Notes: a model not told the origin generated them from the letters alone. A stretch of DNA of 64,000 bases from Collimonas pratensis (GCF_001584185.1 NZ_CP013234.1:2728001-2792000), one strand, 5' to 3'; counted from the first letter of the stretch, positions 33,415-41,681 are shown. Numbers and translations: made by a program.

Positions 33415-34659
33415 TTATTTCCGATTGCCCAGATCCATCAGCATGCGGGTCAGCAGATAAAAGCGCGGCACGATGCTGTCGATTTCGGCGTACTCTTCCG
33501 GCGTGTGGATGCCGCCGCCGACAATGCCAAAGCCATCCAGCGTCGGGATCCCGACGCCTGCCGAGAGGCTCGAATCGGCTGCGCCGCCGCTACCCTCAAG
33601 CGTCAGCTTTTTGCCCAGCTCGCCATAGATGGCTTGCGCCTTGGCAGCGAGTGCTTCTGATTGCGGATTTGCCGGCATTGGCGGGAATCCGCGGGTCAAG
33701 TGCGTCGTTACCTGGGTATCGGGGATCAATTTTTTCTCGGATACCTTGGCCAGGTCTTTTTCGACGCGGTCGAATTCTTCGGGAACCGCTACGCGCACGT
33801 CGCCGAAGGCAGTCGCGTGATCTGGAATGACGTTAGTCGAGCCCCCCGAGTTGATCACGGTAAAGTTGACCGTCGTTTGTTTTTCGCGATCGCCGAGCTG
33901 GCCGAGCTGCAATATCTGGTGGGCGGCTTCCATCGCCGCATTGCGGCCGCTGTCAGGCGCCACGCCGGCATGCGCTGCCTTGCCGGTAACCTCGAGCTTT
34001 ATCGTGCCGCTGCCTTTCCGCCATACCACCAGGCCGTCGGCCGGACGGCCCGATTCGAGATTCAGTACCACATCGTGCTGCCTGGCGACTTTTTCGATCA
34101 GCGCGCGTGAACCGGCCGAGCCGGTCTCTTCGTTGGAGTTAAGCAATAAAGTAATCTGGGCATAATCTTTAAAACCAATCTGCTGCAGGATTCTTAACGC
34201 ATACAGGCCTGCGACGATGCCGCCTTTATCATCCATGACGCCAGGGCCATAAGCCCGGCTGTCTTTGATATAAAACGGCTTTGCTGCGGCGGCTCCGTGC
34301 TTGAAAACCGTATCCATGTGCGCCATCAGCAAAATTTTCCCTTTGCCGGTTCCAGTAAATGTCGCCACGACGTTATTGCCGTTGGCGGGCGTTGCGGCCG
34401 GATAGGTTTCAACGCGTGCCCCGATTTTTTTCAGTTCTTCAATCACTATCCCGCTGACCTGACTCAATCCCTGTTCGTCGCCGGTGCCGGTATCGATATT
34501 CACCAGGCGCTCCAGCAGTTTCAAGGCTTCGCCCTTGTATTGCTCGGCTTTTTCATAGACCTGTTTATCAGGTTCGGCAAAAGAAGGTGGGGCGGCTAAA
34601 CCAAGAGCTATACCTAAACCCAGGCTGGAGATGAATGCGGATCGTGCAAGATGAAACAT
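33415..34659 (-). CDS. M20 metallopeptidase, glutamate carboxypeptidase (CPG2-like), secreted
   Basis: 414 residues. A signal peptide (AFISSLGLGIALGLAAPPSFA) leads to an M20A catalytic domain with zinc ligands in LLMAHMDTVF, PGVMDDKGGIVAGLYAL, LLNSNEETGSAGSR and GGGIHTPEEYAEID, and the lid domain VTGKAAHAGVAPDSGRNA with its dimer-interface histidine. The closest named family is Pseudomonas carboxypeptidase G2, which removes C-terminal glutamate from folates and similar compounds in the periplasm. Length and layout match. The natural substrate here could equally be acyl-glutamate peptides. Confidence 0.92.
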   Translation of the reverse strand: MFHLARSAFISSLGLGIALGLAAPPSFAEPDKQVYEKAEQYKGEALKLLERLVNIDTGTGDEQGLSQVSGIVIEELKKIGARVETYPAATPANGNNVVATFTGTGKGKILLMAHMDTVFKHGAAAAKPFYIKDSRAYGPGVMDDKGGIVAGLYALRILQQIGFKDYAQITLLLNSNEETGSAGSRALIEKVARQHDVVLNLESGRPADGLVVWRKGSGTIKLEVTGKAAHAGVAPDSGRNAAMEAAHQILQLGQLGDREKQTTVNFTVINSGGSTNVIPDHATAFGDVRVAVPEEFDRVEKDLAKVSEKKLIPDTQVTTHLTRGFPPMPANPQSEALAAKAQAIYGELGKKLTLEGSGGAADSSLSAGVGIPTLDGFGIVGGGIHTPEEYAEIDSIVPRFYLLTRMLMDLGNRK

Positions 34660-35041
34660 TTTTGTGACCTCCCGTTTGATATTGGATTGCTGAATTCTTG
34701 ATGGATTTTGGCACAGACTGGATGGCTCCGGCTAAGGATTCTGGGAGATGGTTCAGGCTGCTTCACCAATGCTGCGGGCGGTGGTTTCGCCCATCTGGAT
34801 GGTGGATGTCTGGTCCGGACTCAATAAAACGGGGAGGGGGCTTGCGTACCAACCATGGCCGATAGCTGCGAAATGCCGCAATTTTTCAATGCTCGGCATT
34901 TCGCTATCGATCTCGCCCCATACTCTACTTTCGCAGCGATTGATGCTGCGCGCCTGGAGATGGGCGTCTTCGTGCGCGCCCATCTCCATTGCCAATCAGG
35001 TAGGGAGTAAGTGGATCTCGCTTACACTGAGCTTCGCAGCA
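34660..35041. other. Intergenic region with an unclassified ORF remnant
   Basis: About 380 bases between two minus-strand genes. A minus-strand frame, 34753-34995, reads RVWGEIDSEMPSIEKLRHF and AAIGHGWYASPLPVLLSP. It has protein-like composition, faintly recalling a LysR or other ligand-binding C-terminus, but begins immediately after a stop codon. It may be a decayed gene fragment. An opposite-strand frame (34748-35047) covers the same bases and looks like its shadow. Confidence 0.35.
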
Positions 35042-36760
35042 CTATAGCGCGATATCTGGCACTTTTTTCACTTGCCCAGGCTGCTCGATAGGAGCGACGC
35101 CTGGAACGAAGCCCTCCAAACTTGGCGATGCGATAGTCAATTGCAAAGTTTCAGCGGTGCTTGCCCATGTCGTCGCAAGCAGCTGCGGGTTCTCATTGAG
35201 CTTTTGTCCATAAGTGGGAACGATCTCGCGAATTTTTTTCTGCCAGGCAGGTGTCTTCATCCGATCGGGGAAAACTTTCTCCAGCAGTGACAGCATGATC
35301 GCTGGCGAAGTAGAGCCACCAGGTGACGCGCCCAGCAATGCAGACACGGAGCGATCTTCGGAAACCACGACTTCGGTACCCAGCTTCAATACGCCGCCCT
35401 TGTCGGGAATGTTCTTGATGATCTGCACACGCTGGCCGGCTTGCCACAAACGCCAGTCTTCGTCCTTTGCCTCAGGCATGTAGCGTCGCAGCGCCGCCAT
35501 CTTGTCTTCCCTGGACAACTCCAATTGCTGCGCGAGATATTTGACGAGTGCAAACTCATGGGCGCCGACTTGAAGTTGCGGAATGATATTGGAGGGCGTG
35601 GTTGCCTTCGCGATATCGAAATACGATCCGTTCTTGAGGAATTTGGTGGACCAGGTGGCGAACGGTCCGAACAGCAGCACGGTTTTACCATCCAGCACTC
35701 GGGTATCCAGATGCGGCACCGACATCGGTGGCGAACCCGTATCCGCCAGGCCGTAGACCTTGGCCAGATGGCGCGAGGTAATGGCGGGATTATCCGTGAC
35801 CAGGAATTCTCCGCCTACCGGGAAACCGCCATACTGCTTCGCTTCAGGAATGCCCGACAACTGCAGCAGCGGCAATGCGGCGCCACCGGCGCCGATGAAG
35901 ATGTGGCGTGCATCAACGGTCTGAATCTTGGAACTATCCTTGATGTCGAAAGCCGATACACGCCAGGAGCCATCCTCATTGCGGGTGATCGAGCGTACCT
36001 CATATCCGGTGTTGATCTTGCCGCCCGCATTGCTGCTGAGATGCTTGTAGAACTGGCGGGTAATCGCGCCCAGGTTGACATCGGTGCCGAGCGGCGAACG
36101 GGTGGCGGTGACCATCTCGTCCGGCTTCCGGCCTTCCATCATGATCGGAATCCATTCAGCAATCTTGGTCGGTTCCGTCGTCATTTCCATGCCAGCGAAC
36201 AGCGGCGATGCCTTCAAGGCCGCGACGCGCTTGCGAATGAATTCACGGTTCTCCGGACCAAAGACCAAATTCATGTGCGGTGTCGAATTGATGAATTCGC
36301 GCGGATTGCCCAGAACGCCCTTGCGCATCTGATGCGACCAGAATTGGCGCGAGATCTGGAAATTCTCGTTGATGCCGATCGCCTGGGTAATATGCACTTC
36401 ACCCTTGTCGTCCATCGGGGTGTAGTTCAGTTCGCACAGCGCCGAGTGGCCGGTGCCCGCGTTGTTCCAGCCATTCGAACTTTCTTCCGCCACTTTGTCC
36501 AGGCGTTCGAACACTTCATAGGTCCAGCCAGGCTCCAGCTCGGACAGATAGACGCCGAGCGTCGCACTCATGATGCCGCCGCCGATCAGCAGCACGTCCA
36601 CCGTGCGATCCGCCTTGGCGGCGCGGAATTGGCCACCGAACAGGACCGAGTAGCCGCCCAATACGGCTGCGGCGCCAACGGCAGTTCCAATAAATTTACG
36701 TCGGGAAAAGCGCTTGCCTTTGGCGTTTGCTACTGTACTTTTGTTGGTTTCTTGACTCAT
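35042..36760 (-). CDS. mqo: Malate:quinone oxidoreductase with a Tat signal
   Basis: 572 residues. The Mqo family is clear: VDVLLIGGGIMSATLGVYLS, ERLDKVAEESSNGWNNAGTG, HSALCELNYTPMDDKGE, FIGAGGAALPLLQLSGIPE and FGPFATWSTKFLKNGSYFD. It oxidises malate to oxaloacetate and passes electrons to quinone in the TCA cycle. Before the catalytic part lies KRFSRRKFIGTAVGAAAVLG, a twin-arginine export signal, so the enzyme may act on the periplasmic face rather than in the cytoplasm as E. coli Mqo does. The chosen start, MSQETNK at 36758-36760, gives a normal Tat n-region. The upstream 100 bases are AT-richer and hold the promoter. Confidence 0.92.
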   Translation of the reverse strand: MSQETNKSTVANAKGKRFSRRKFIGTAVGAAAVLGGYSVLFGGQFRAAKADRTVDVLLIGGGIMSATLGVYLSELEPGWTYEVFERLDKVAEESSNGWNNAGTGHSALCELNYTPMDDKGEVHITQAIGINENFQISRQFWSHQMRKGVLGNPREFINSTPHMNLVFGPENREFIRKRVAALKASPLFAGMEMTTEPTKIAEWIPIMMEGRKPDEMVTATRSPLGTDVNLGAITRQFYKHLSSNAGGKINTGYEVRSITRNEDGSWRVSAFDIKDSSKIQTVDARHIFIGAGGAALPLLQLSGIPEAKQYGGFPVGGEFLVTDNPAITSRHLAKVYGLADTGSPPMSVPHLDTRVLDGKTVLLFGPFATWSTKFLKNGSYFDIAKATTPSNIIPQLQVGAHEFALVKYLAQQLELSREDKMAALRRYMPEAKDEDWRLWQAGQRVQIIKNIPDKGGVLKLGTEVVVSEDRSVSALLGASPGGSTSPAIMLSLLEKVFPDRMKTPAWQKKIREIVPTYGQKLNENPQLLATTWASTAETLQLTIASPSLEGFVPGVAPIEQPGQVKKVPDIAL

Positions 36761-36864
36761 GGAAATTTTTTGTCGTAAGTAATATTGAAAGAGATGGGCA
36801 CCCTCAATCAAAAACGGTGCCGGATACCGAAAAAACCTCATTCAATCGAGGAACAGGTGCTCAA

Positions 36865-36945
36865 TTATATTTGATGCGAACGCACTGCATCGTTGCCGTT
36901 GCGGAAATGGTCTATCCACATTGAGGTGTCGATGAGTACATTCAT
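36865..36945 (-). pseudogene. vapC: vapC toxin remnant (PIN domain, N-terminal 26 codons)
   Basis: The minus strand reads MNVLIDTSMWIDHFRNGN and stops after 26 codons at a TAA (36865-36867). This is the first strand and helix of a VapC PIN ribonuclease, including the first catalytic aspartate (DTS). The remaining 100 residues and the other acidic ligands are missing. The ATG overlaps the antitoxin stop (ATGA), the classical vapBC arrangement, so a real operon once stood here. Confidence 0.75.
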
Positions 36946-37139
36946 TGCGAGAGAGGGTCTTCGCGGCGACGCGGCACATCCTGACTGTCAGGCATCGAGC
37001 GACCTAGCGCGGCAAGACGCTTGGCAGCTTGTATGCGCACGAAGGTCTTCATGGCTTCTCGAAAGATGTCTGATTTGTCCAAAGAGAAGTGCTGGATCTG
37101 CTAGCTTGCTGCCGGCTGAAGTGCTGCACTGGAAAACAT
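36942..37139 (-). pseudogene. vapB: vapB antitoxin remnant
   Basis: The minus-strand frame ends SDIFREAMKTFVRIQAAKRL, then AALGRSMPD and a basic, acidic-ended tail, as in VapB antitoxins of the ribbon-helix-helix type. An in-frame TAG at 37101-37103 separates this part from the only upstream ATG (37137-37139), and the expected N-terminal strand (TLDDAL-like) is not intact. Functional antitoxin is therefore unlikely. With the truncated vapC it marks a dead toxin-antitoxin module beside the Mqo gene. Confidence 0.65.
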
Positions 37140-37249
37140 CCGTTTAAGCCGTGCAAGCATTGTCGATAGGCCACGTTTCCATAGAAGTAATTTTACATAA
37201 TACAAATTATGCGAACTAGATGCAGTTATTTCAATGTTGCCTTTAACAA

Positions 37250-37462
37250 GTGCTTATATGCAACACTGACAGTAATTTAATGCATCTAAAGGCGTTGCTA
37301 ATACCTATGCTACAAAAACTCCCTCATTACGGATACGTGCTGACTGACCACCTAGGCTTGCCCAGATATTGGGCAGCGGCCTGGACTTTAATAATTGGTG
37401 GATCGCTCGCTAATTCGACGCTCAAACTGCGTCTCGGAAACATAGAAGCCTTTTATCTGTTC
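37250..37462 (+). pseudogene. Site-specific integrase, N-terminal fragment
   Basis: From the ATG at 37307 the frame reads LPHYGYVLTDHLGLPRYWAA, then WTLIIGGSLANSTLKLRLGN and IEAFYLFV. This matches the opening of large tyrosine-recombinase integrases, where LPRYWAxxW and STxxxRLxxIExxY are common. About 50 residues survive before IS21-derived DNA begins near 37455-37462. The catalytic domain is gone. The ORF can be extended upstream to 37250 without family similarity. Confidence 0.55.
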
Positions 37463-37826
37463 GTTTGCGCGCTGAGTTGACCCACTCCGTTTGACCCTCT
37501 CGCCATTGCCTGGCGAATGCAGCGACCCTGTCGTAAGACCCCTTGAATCCCAAATCGATGAGCTCTTCGTGGAGCTGTTTAAGACTGCGCCGCTGCTTGC
37601 GGGATTTTGCTGCCTCGGTCTTGAGCCAGGCTGAAAGCTGGAAGGCATATGGGTCGATGGCGCTGACGGAGTGGCGCTCCGCATAGGCCGGCTCGGTGAT
37701 TTCCGAACGCAGATAGCGCCTGACGGTATTGCGGGAGATGCCTAGCCTCTTGGCTATCTCCCTAAGCGGGACCTGGTCCCGAAGGTGCCAGCGTCTGATT
37801 ATTCCTAGTAATGCCACGTCAATCAC
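37455..37826 (-). mobile_element. istA: IS21-family transposase istA, N-terminal fragment
   Basis: The minus strand from 37826 encodes MIDVALLGIIRRWHLRDQ, the helix-turn-helix VPLREIAKRLGISRNTVRRY, then FQLSAWLKTEAAKSRKQRRS and FKGSYDRVAAFARQWREG, which is the start of an IS21-type IstA transposase of about 500 residues. Similarity ends after about 122 codons; the DDE catalytic domain and istB are absent. Its outer end with terminal repeats is at 37871-37927. The element is a one-ended relic, joined at its broken side to the integrase fragment. Confidence 0.88.
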
Positions 37827-37870
37827 TCCGATCCCCTACTCATTCTGATAAGTAGGATTGTGTGCTAAAC

Positions 37871-37927
37871 GTGGGTCAATTTTCGATGCAAATTATGCGA
37901 CCAAGTGGGTCAATTTTCGGTGCAAAT
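37871..37927. repeat. IS21 terminal direct repeats
   Basis: Two copies of a 23-bp repeat with one mismatch, at 37871-37893 and 37905-37927 (each begins GTGGGTCAATTTTCG), spaced 34 bases start to start. IS21-family ends carry such multiple repeated transposase-binding sites, so this is the end of the element next to the istA start. The other end is lost. Confidence 0.75.
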
Positions 37928-38320
37928 CAACACGCAAGAGTTATGCAGCGCGGTGAAATTGTGAAATGCGAATCCGGCGGGAAAGCTACCTACAGCGATA
38001 CACCATGCCCAACATCAAGTCATACGGAAACAGTAGCAATACATGAATCAAGCGGCGGATTCGTCAGCCCCGACAAAGACACAATAGCTGACACACGCGC
38101 CCGTATTCAAGCTGAAATCAAACGACCCGGATTCGTAGCCATGGCTGGAGAATCATCGCCAGCACTTACAAGCAATACACAAGGACAATGCTACTACCTG
38201 GCCGAAGAAATAAAATCCATCGATTCGGCATCAAACCAACGGCAATCTGGCTGGTCGCAAGATCAACTGCGGTTACGCAGATTAGACGTTAGAAACCGGA
38301 TGTACAGATTAGGCTGTTAG
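37928..38320 (+). pseudogene. DUF4124-like protein, beheaded by the IS21 element
   Basis: The frame continues out of the IS end. From the ATG at 37943 it reads MQRGEIVKCESGGKATYSD then TPCPTSS. V-K-C-x-G-K-x-TYSD-x-PC is the DUF4124 pattern of small secreted proteins. The C-terminal half (GQCYYLAEEIKSIDSASNQR) looks intact, ending in MYRLGC at 38320. The signal peptide that should precede the domain is missing, because IS sequence replaces it. The coding part has lower GC than the neighbours. Probably inactive, though the last 125 codons are an undamaged frame. Confidence 0.6.
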
Positions 38321-38401
38321 AGGAGTCTATGCACCCTGCCTGAGCCCTACCCCTTCGCTGCCCTCGAAGAGACAGTTCCTGAAGCGGTCAACACGCCCGC
38401 T

Positions 38402-38692
38402 TCACACAGTTTCGACTATGAACATCCGCGCTTGCTGCGCTTCTTGGCGTTCGGCTTTGATCGGCGCATACCTTTCGGAATTGTAGAAGGCCAGCGCCTG
38501 GGCGAGAGTCGGAAACTCAAACACGCCGGCCATCGGCAGCGGCGCCTCATCCCCCTCCAGAACCTGTGCAACAGGACCGAAATGCAGAATCTGCCCGCCC
38601 GCCTCTTTTAGCGCTGCTTGAAAGCGTGGAGCGAGCGCGGCCTGCTTGGCGGAGTCGATGACGCGTAAATTGATGTGTACGTATGCTGGCAT
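38402..38692 (-). CDS. DUF1330 family protein
   Basis: 96 residues forming a dimeric alpha-beta-barrel type domain: PAYVHINLRVIDSAKQAALA, GGQILHFGPVAQVLEGDEAP and VFEFPTLAQALAFYNSERYA. Function of the family is unknown; relatives look like small monooxygenase-fold proteins (EthD/YciI-like). GGAGG, five bases before the ATG at 38690-38692, is a strong ribosome site. It diverges from the MarR regulator 63 bases away and is its likely target. Confidence 0.9.
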   Translation of the reverse strand: MPAYVHINLRVIDSAKQAALAPRFQAALKEAGGQILHFGPVAQVLEGDEAPLPMAGVFEFPTLAQALAFYNSERYAPIKAERQEAQQARMFIVETV

Positions 38693-38710
38693 TGTGCCTC
38701 CACTAATAGT

Positions 38711-38728
38711 GCATATACAGTATTATGC
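38711..38728. promoter_or_regulatory. Candidate MarR operator in the divergent promoter
   Basis: GCATATACAGTATTATGC is an imperfect palindrome (GCATA...TATGC outer arms, ATAC-A-GTAT inner) between the divergent DUF1330 and marR genes. MarR dimers typically bind 16-20 bp palindromes of this kind that overlap -10 elements; TATTAT here could be the -10 for marR. Confidence 0.5.
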
Positions 38729-38755
38729 GAAGATGGAGTTGTCAAGGAGCTAGGC

Positions 38756-39214
38756 ATGAGCGGTTTTGATCCAGAAACTTTGCAGGGCGTTGCAGCGGAG
38801 TGTCCGGGCTTCCAGGCTCGTGCAACGGCGCGCGCACTCACGCGCTATTACAATGCCTGCTTCAAACCGCTCGGGCTGACGGCCGAGCAATTCAGCCTCT
38901 TGGTCGGGATCGGTGCGGCCGAGGGCGCGACGCTCGTCGATCTTGCGGACAGGGCCGGGGTCGATCCGACTACCCTCAGCCGCAATGTTCAGAATCTGGA
39001 GAGCCGGAATTTGCTCAGTGCTCAAGGCGGACGTGGCCGCGCTGGCAAGCGGCTGGCGCTGACGGCATCTGGGCGTCGGCTTCTAGCCGATGCGTTCCCG
39101 CTGTGGCATTGGGCCAAGGCGGAACTTGCCCGCCGTATGGGCGATGAAAAGCTTGCTGCGGCAAGACAGGCAATGGCGGAGCTGGCCAAGGCCGCAGAAT
39201 CCTCATGTACATAG
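38756..39214 (+). CDS. MarR-family transcriptional regulator
   Basis: 152 residues with a MarR winged helix: YYNACFKPLGLTAEQFSLLV, LVDLADRAGVDPTTLSRNVQ (recognition helix) and GRGRAGKRLALTASGRRLLA (wing). AAGGAGC at 38744-38750 sets the start at 38756 rather than an earlier in-frame codon. It is flanked by two DUF1330 genes: one divergent, one further downstream on the opposite strand. Probably represses the divergent gene and responds to a small aromatic or oxidant. Confidence 0.92.
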   Translation: MSGFDPETLQGVAAECPGFQARATARALTRYYNACFKPLGLTAEQFSLLVGIGAAEGATLVDLADRAGVDPTTLSRNVQNLESRNLLSAQGGRGRAGKRLALTASGRRLLADAFPLWHWAKAELARRMGDEKLAAARQAMAELAKAAESSCT

Positions 39215-39320
39215 CGAGAATTCGCGCAGCTGCGGCGATCCTGGATTGCGCGCTGCCTTGGGCTCCGTTTTTGCCCGATTCACTCACCCTCTCGTCGAAC
39301 CAAACCGTCTGTCCTCACAG

Positions 39321-39620
39321 TCACTGATCGACACCTTCGACAATACGGAAATCGCGTTCGGCAGCAGTCCCAAGCGCCCGCAGCGCAGCTTGGTAGGCAT
39401 CGCTGGCATACGTCCGTTGCGCCTGTTCAAAGCTGGGAAATTCGACCACGACGGTGCGCTGCTTCAGGCCGGCTTCATGCACTTCGAGTCCGCCCGTGGT
39501 TCGCACCAGAAGAGTTCCGCCGTTGGCAGCAATCGCCGCTCCGGCCAGCTCTCCGTAAGTTTTCAATGCGGACTCGTCCGATATCGATCGATACGCAACT
39601 ACCCAATATCCCTTGTTCAT
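39321..39620 (-). CDS. DUF1330 family protein (second copy)
   Basis: 99 residues: MNKGYWVVAYRSISDESALK, GGTLLVRTTGGLEVHEAGLK, TVVVEFPSFEQAQRTYASDA and ERDFRIVEGVDQ. It matches canonical DUF1330 better than the copy at 38402. The ATG at 39618-39620 follows AAGGAAAGAAA. It converges with marR, 106 bases apart. Function unknown; the fold suggests a small oxygenase or isomerase-like dimer. Confidence 0.92.
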   Translation of the reverse strand: MNKGYWVVAYRSISDESALKTYGELAGAAIAANGGTLLVRTTGGLEVHEAGLKQRTVVVEFPSFEQAQRTYASDAYQAALRALGTAAERDFRIVEGVDQ

Positions 39621-39783
39621 TTTCTTTCCTTTCATGTGCGCAAAAATTAGACAACACTAATCGCCGCCCGCCCGACTTTCGCATCCTCCGCGAGCCGGAA
39701 TGAGGCAGCCTTCTGTATTGCATTGTATTGCCTTATCCGTTTCGACCACGAAGGCCAGGCCGATGGCGGAATCAGTTGCTATC

Positions 39784-39970
39784 TTATCTGGCGTTTACCA
39801 TTTGAATCGTGCCCATGGGCGACAGTGACTTGAGGAAATCCGTGGGATTGTTTTTGTGCAGGGGGTGTCGACGGTGCCGGGCGCAACCACGATGACGCGG
39901 ATGCCGTCTTTCGCATATTCCATGGCAAGGATGCGGCTGATGGCATCGATGCCGGTGAAAAGGAAGATCG
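39784..39970 (-). pseudogene. SDR oxidoreductase, 3' remnant with a frameshift
   Basis: The minus strand encodes ISRILAMEYAKDGIRVIV then VAPGTVDTP, the end of a Rossmann-type short-chain dehydrogenase after its YxxxK site. The usual continuation, NNPTDFLKSLSPMGTIQMV, is present in the next frame, reached across the C-run at about 39867, and ends at a TAA (39784-39786). Both truncation and frameshift indicate decay. It lies downstream of, and in the same direction as, the intact SDR at 40010. Confidence 0.65.
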
Positions 39971-40009
39971 CAAGGCCCTGCTTAGGAGCCGACGAACGTA
40001 GAAAAACAG

Positions 40010-40885
40010 CTAAGGTAGCGTGTGTTTCTTTATTGCCTTCCTGAGATCGCCTTGATTCAACATCCGAACCAGCCACGGCAAGTGGCGGCTGGCGAGAAAG
40101 GAAAACCAGCCATCCCAGCCGATGGGGTTCTCAAAACGCCTGCCGCGCGCGGCGATCAGCAGCCGGCGGGCCACCTCGTCGGCGCTGCGCAGCACATTGA
40201 AGGCATTGTTGCTTTCGATCTCCCACACTACCTTGGGCTTGTCGGCATTCTCCTGGGCCAGGCCCGGGGTGTCGATGGTGCCTGGGTAGATCACCTTCAC
40301 CTGCACGCCGTACAGCCCCAGCTCTTGCCGCAGCCCTTCAGCGAAACCGACGATGGCCCATTTGCTGGCAGAGTACGCGGCATAGCCGTAAGTACTGAGA
40401 TAGCCAAGCACCGAGCTGACCATCACGATCGTGCCGCCTTTCTGTTGCATGAAATGCGGCGCGAATGCGCGGCAGAGGTAGGCGTGGCCGAGGTAATTCA
40501 CCTCGATCAGCTGCTTGAAGTCGTTGACTGGCAGTTCCTGCACCGGGCCGGTGTGGGCGAAGCCTTGGTTGCAGATCAATAAATCCAGCCCACCCAGTGC
40601 GCTCACCGCATCTGCAGCCACCAGTTCCACTGCCGCCGGATCGGTGACATCTACATTGCGCGCGATCAGCACGGTATTTCTCCCGCCTGCCGCCTGCTTC
40701 ATCTCTGTCACCGTTTGCTCCAACGCGTCGAGTCCGCGCGCCGCCACGCAGACATGGGCGCCATCGCGGGCGAGCTGCAAGGCGATGGCGCGGCCCAGGC
40801 CTTGAGAACCGCCGGAGATGAACACCCTCTTGCCTGCGTAGCTAGTCTTTTGATTTTGCTGAATTTTTTCGTTTTCCAGATGCAT
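40010..40885 (-). CDS. SDR-family oxidoreductase (3-ketodihydrosphingosine-reductase-like)
   Basis: 291 residues from ATG 40883-40885 (MHLENEKIQQNQ). The cofactor motif is VFISGGSQGLGRAIALQLA at about 20-38; the serine lies in GTIVMVSSVLGYLSTYGY and YxxxK in AAYSASKWAIVGFAEGLRQ. The GGSQGLG form and the long C-terminal helix (FENPIGWDGWFSFLASRHLP) recall the KDSR/TSC10 and YdfG-like reductases. The upstream frame is open to 41023, but GGAG precedes the chosen ATG. Possibly acts on a lipid or aromatic ketone; adjacent to the TetR-monooxygenase cluster. Confidence 0.87.
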   Translation of the reverse strand: MHLENEKIQQNQKTSYAGKRVFISGGSQGLGRAIALQLARDGAHVCVAARGLDALEQTVTEMKQAAGGRNTVLIARNVDVTDPAAVELVAADAVSALGGLDLLICNQGFAHTGPVQELPVNDFKQLIEVNYLGHAYLCRAFAPHFMQQKGGTIVMVSSVLGYLSTYGYAAYSASKWAIVGFAEGLRQELGLYGVQVKVIYPGTIDTPGLAQENADKPKVVWEIESNNAFNVLRSADEVARRLLIAARGRRFENPIGWDGWFSFLASRHLPWLVRMLNQGDLRKAIKKHTLP

Positions 40886-41030
40886 TCTCGAACTCCGAAA
40901 CAGGAACTGTGCACGCTTCAATTTCATCCATCCTGAAATACTTGGCTTGCATAGAATGTAACCAGATCCGGGGCCTTGAGCGAGGTCTGAAACGGACCGC
41001 ATAGGGGCATAGACGGACAACATTGACCGT

Positions 41031-41663
41031 TCAGACGTAAGGCGTGCCTGCCATTGCAGTTTTCAGACCGCTGCTTCCCTTATCAACAATCGCCAGAAAG
41101 ACGGCTTTCGCTTCCTCTGTATCCCGCTTCTGTCGAAAGGTCTGGTGCGCCTGGATCAGGGCCACGGTCCAGGTCGCCAAAAGCAGACTGGCCGCCAGAT
41201 GGGCGGCGGGATCGATTGCTTCCCGCCCTACACTTTCAGATAGCGCCACCGCTACCACTTGCGCGATTTCGTCGCGTATCGCTCTGGCCCGTGCCTTGAG
41301 GGTTTCGCTGCGCTCGATGGTTTCTATGAAGTCCTGGCTCTCAATCGTAAACCTGACATAAGGGCTGTCTTCCGCCACCAGCCGCTGCGCCAGCAGGCGC
41401 AAGCTCTCGATCGGGGCAACGCCGGGATCGCGCTGGCGCAAGGCTGCGCGCAAGATTTCGCGGCCCTCTTCGTCGCGGTCAAAGAACATGTCCTCCTTGC
41501 GGGGGAAATGGTTGAACACAGTCATCCGTCCGACATCGGCGGCGGCCGCGATCTCGTCCACCGTGACATGGTCGAAGCCGCGCTCGTAGAACAGGCGCGT
41601 GGCGGCGTTGGAGATGCCTTGCCGCATGGCGAGGCGTTTACGGGATCGAAGATCGGATGACAT
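41031..41663 (-). CDS. TetR-family repressor of the divergent monooxygenase
   Basis: 210 residues with TetR_N HTH: GISNAATRLFYERGFDHVTV, DEIAAAADVGRMTVFNHFPR and KEDMFFDRDEE. The C-terminal part is a ligand domain (TetR_C-like) with a proline-poor helical pattern. The regulator faces the FAD monooxygenase gene across 82 bases, within which a long inverted repeat is found, so it likely represses both itself and the monooxygenase operon until an aromatic ligand binds. Confidence 0.9.
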   Translation of the reverse strand: MSSDLRSRKRLAMRQGISNAATRLFYERGFDHVTVDEIAAAADVGRMTVFNHFPRKEDMFFDRDEEGREILRAALRQRDPGVAPIESLRLLAQRLVAEDSPYVRFTIESQDFIETIERSETLKARARAIRDEIAQVVAVALSESVGREAIDPAAHLAASLLLATWTVALIQAHQTFRQKRDTEEAKAVFLAIVDKGSSGLKTAMAGTPYV

Positions 41664-41681
41664 GAAATGTAGCCCTTGATG

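Noticed and set aside
35441..36778. 445-codon plus-strand frame
   Set aside because: It is the antisense shadow of the malate:quinone oxidoreductase gene; it has no domain, and the minus-strand product matches a known family throughout.
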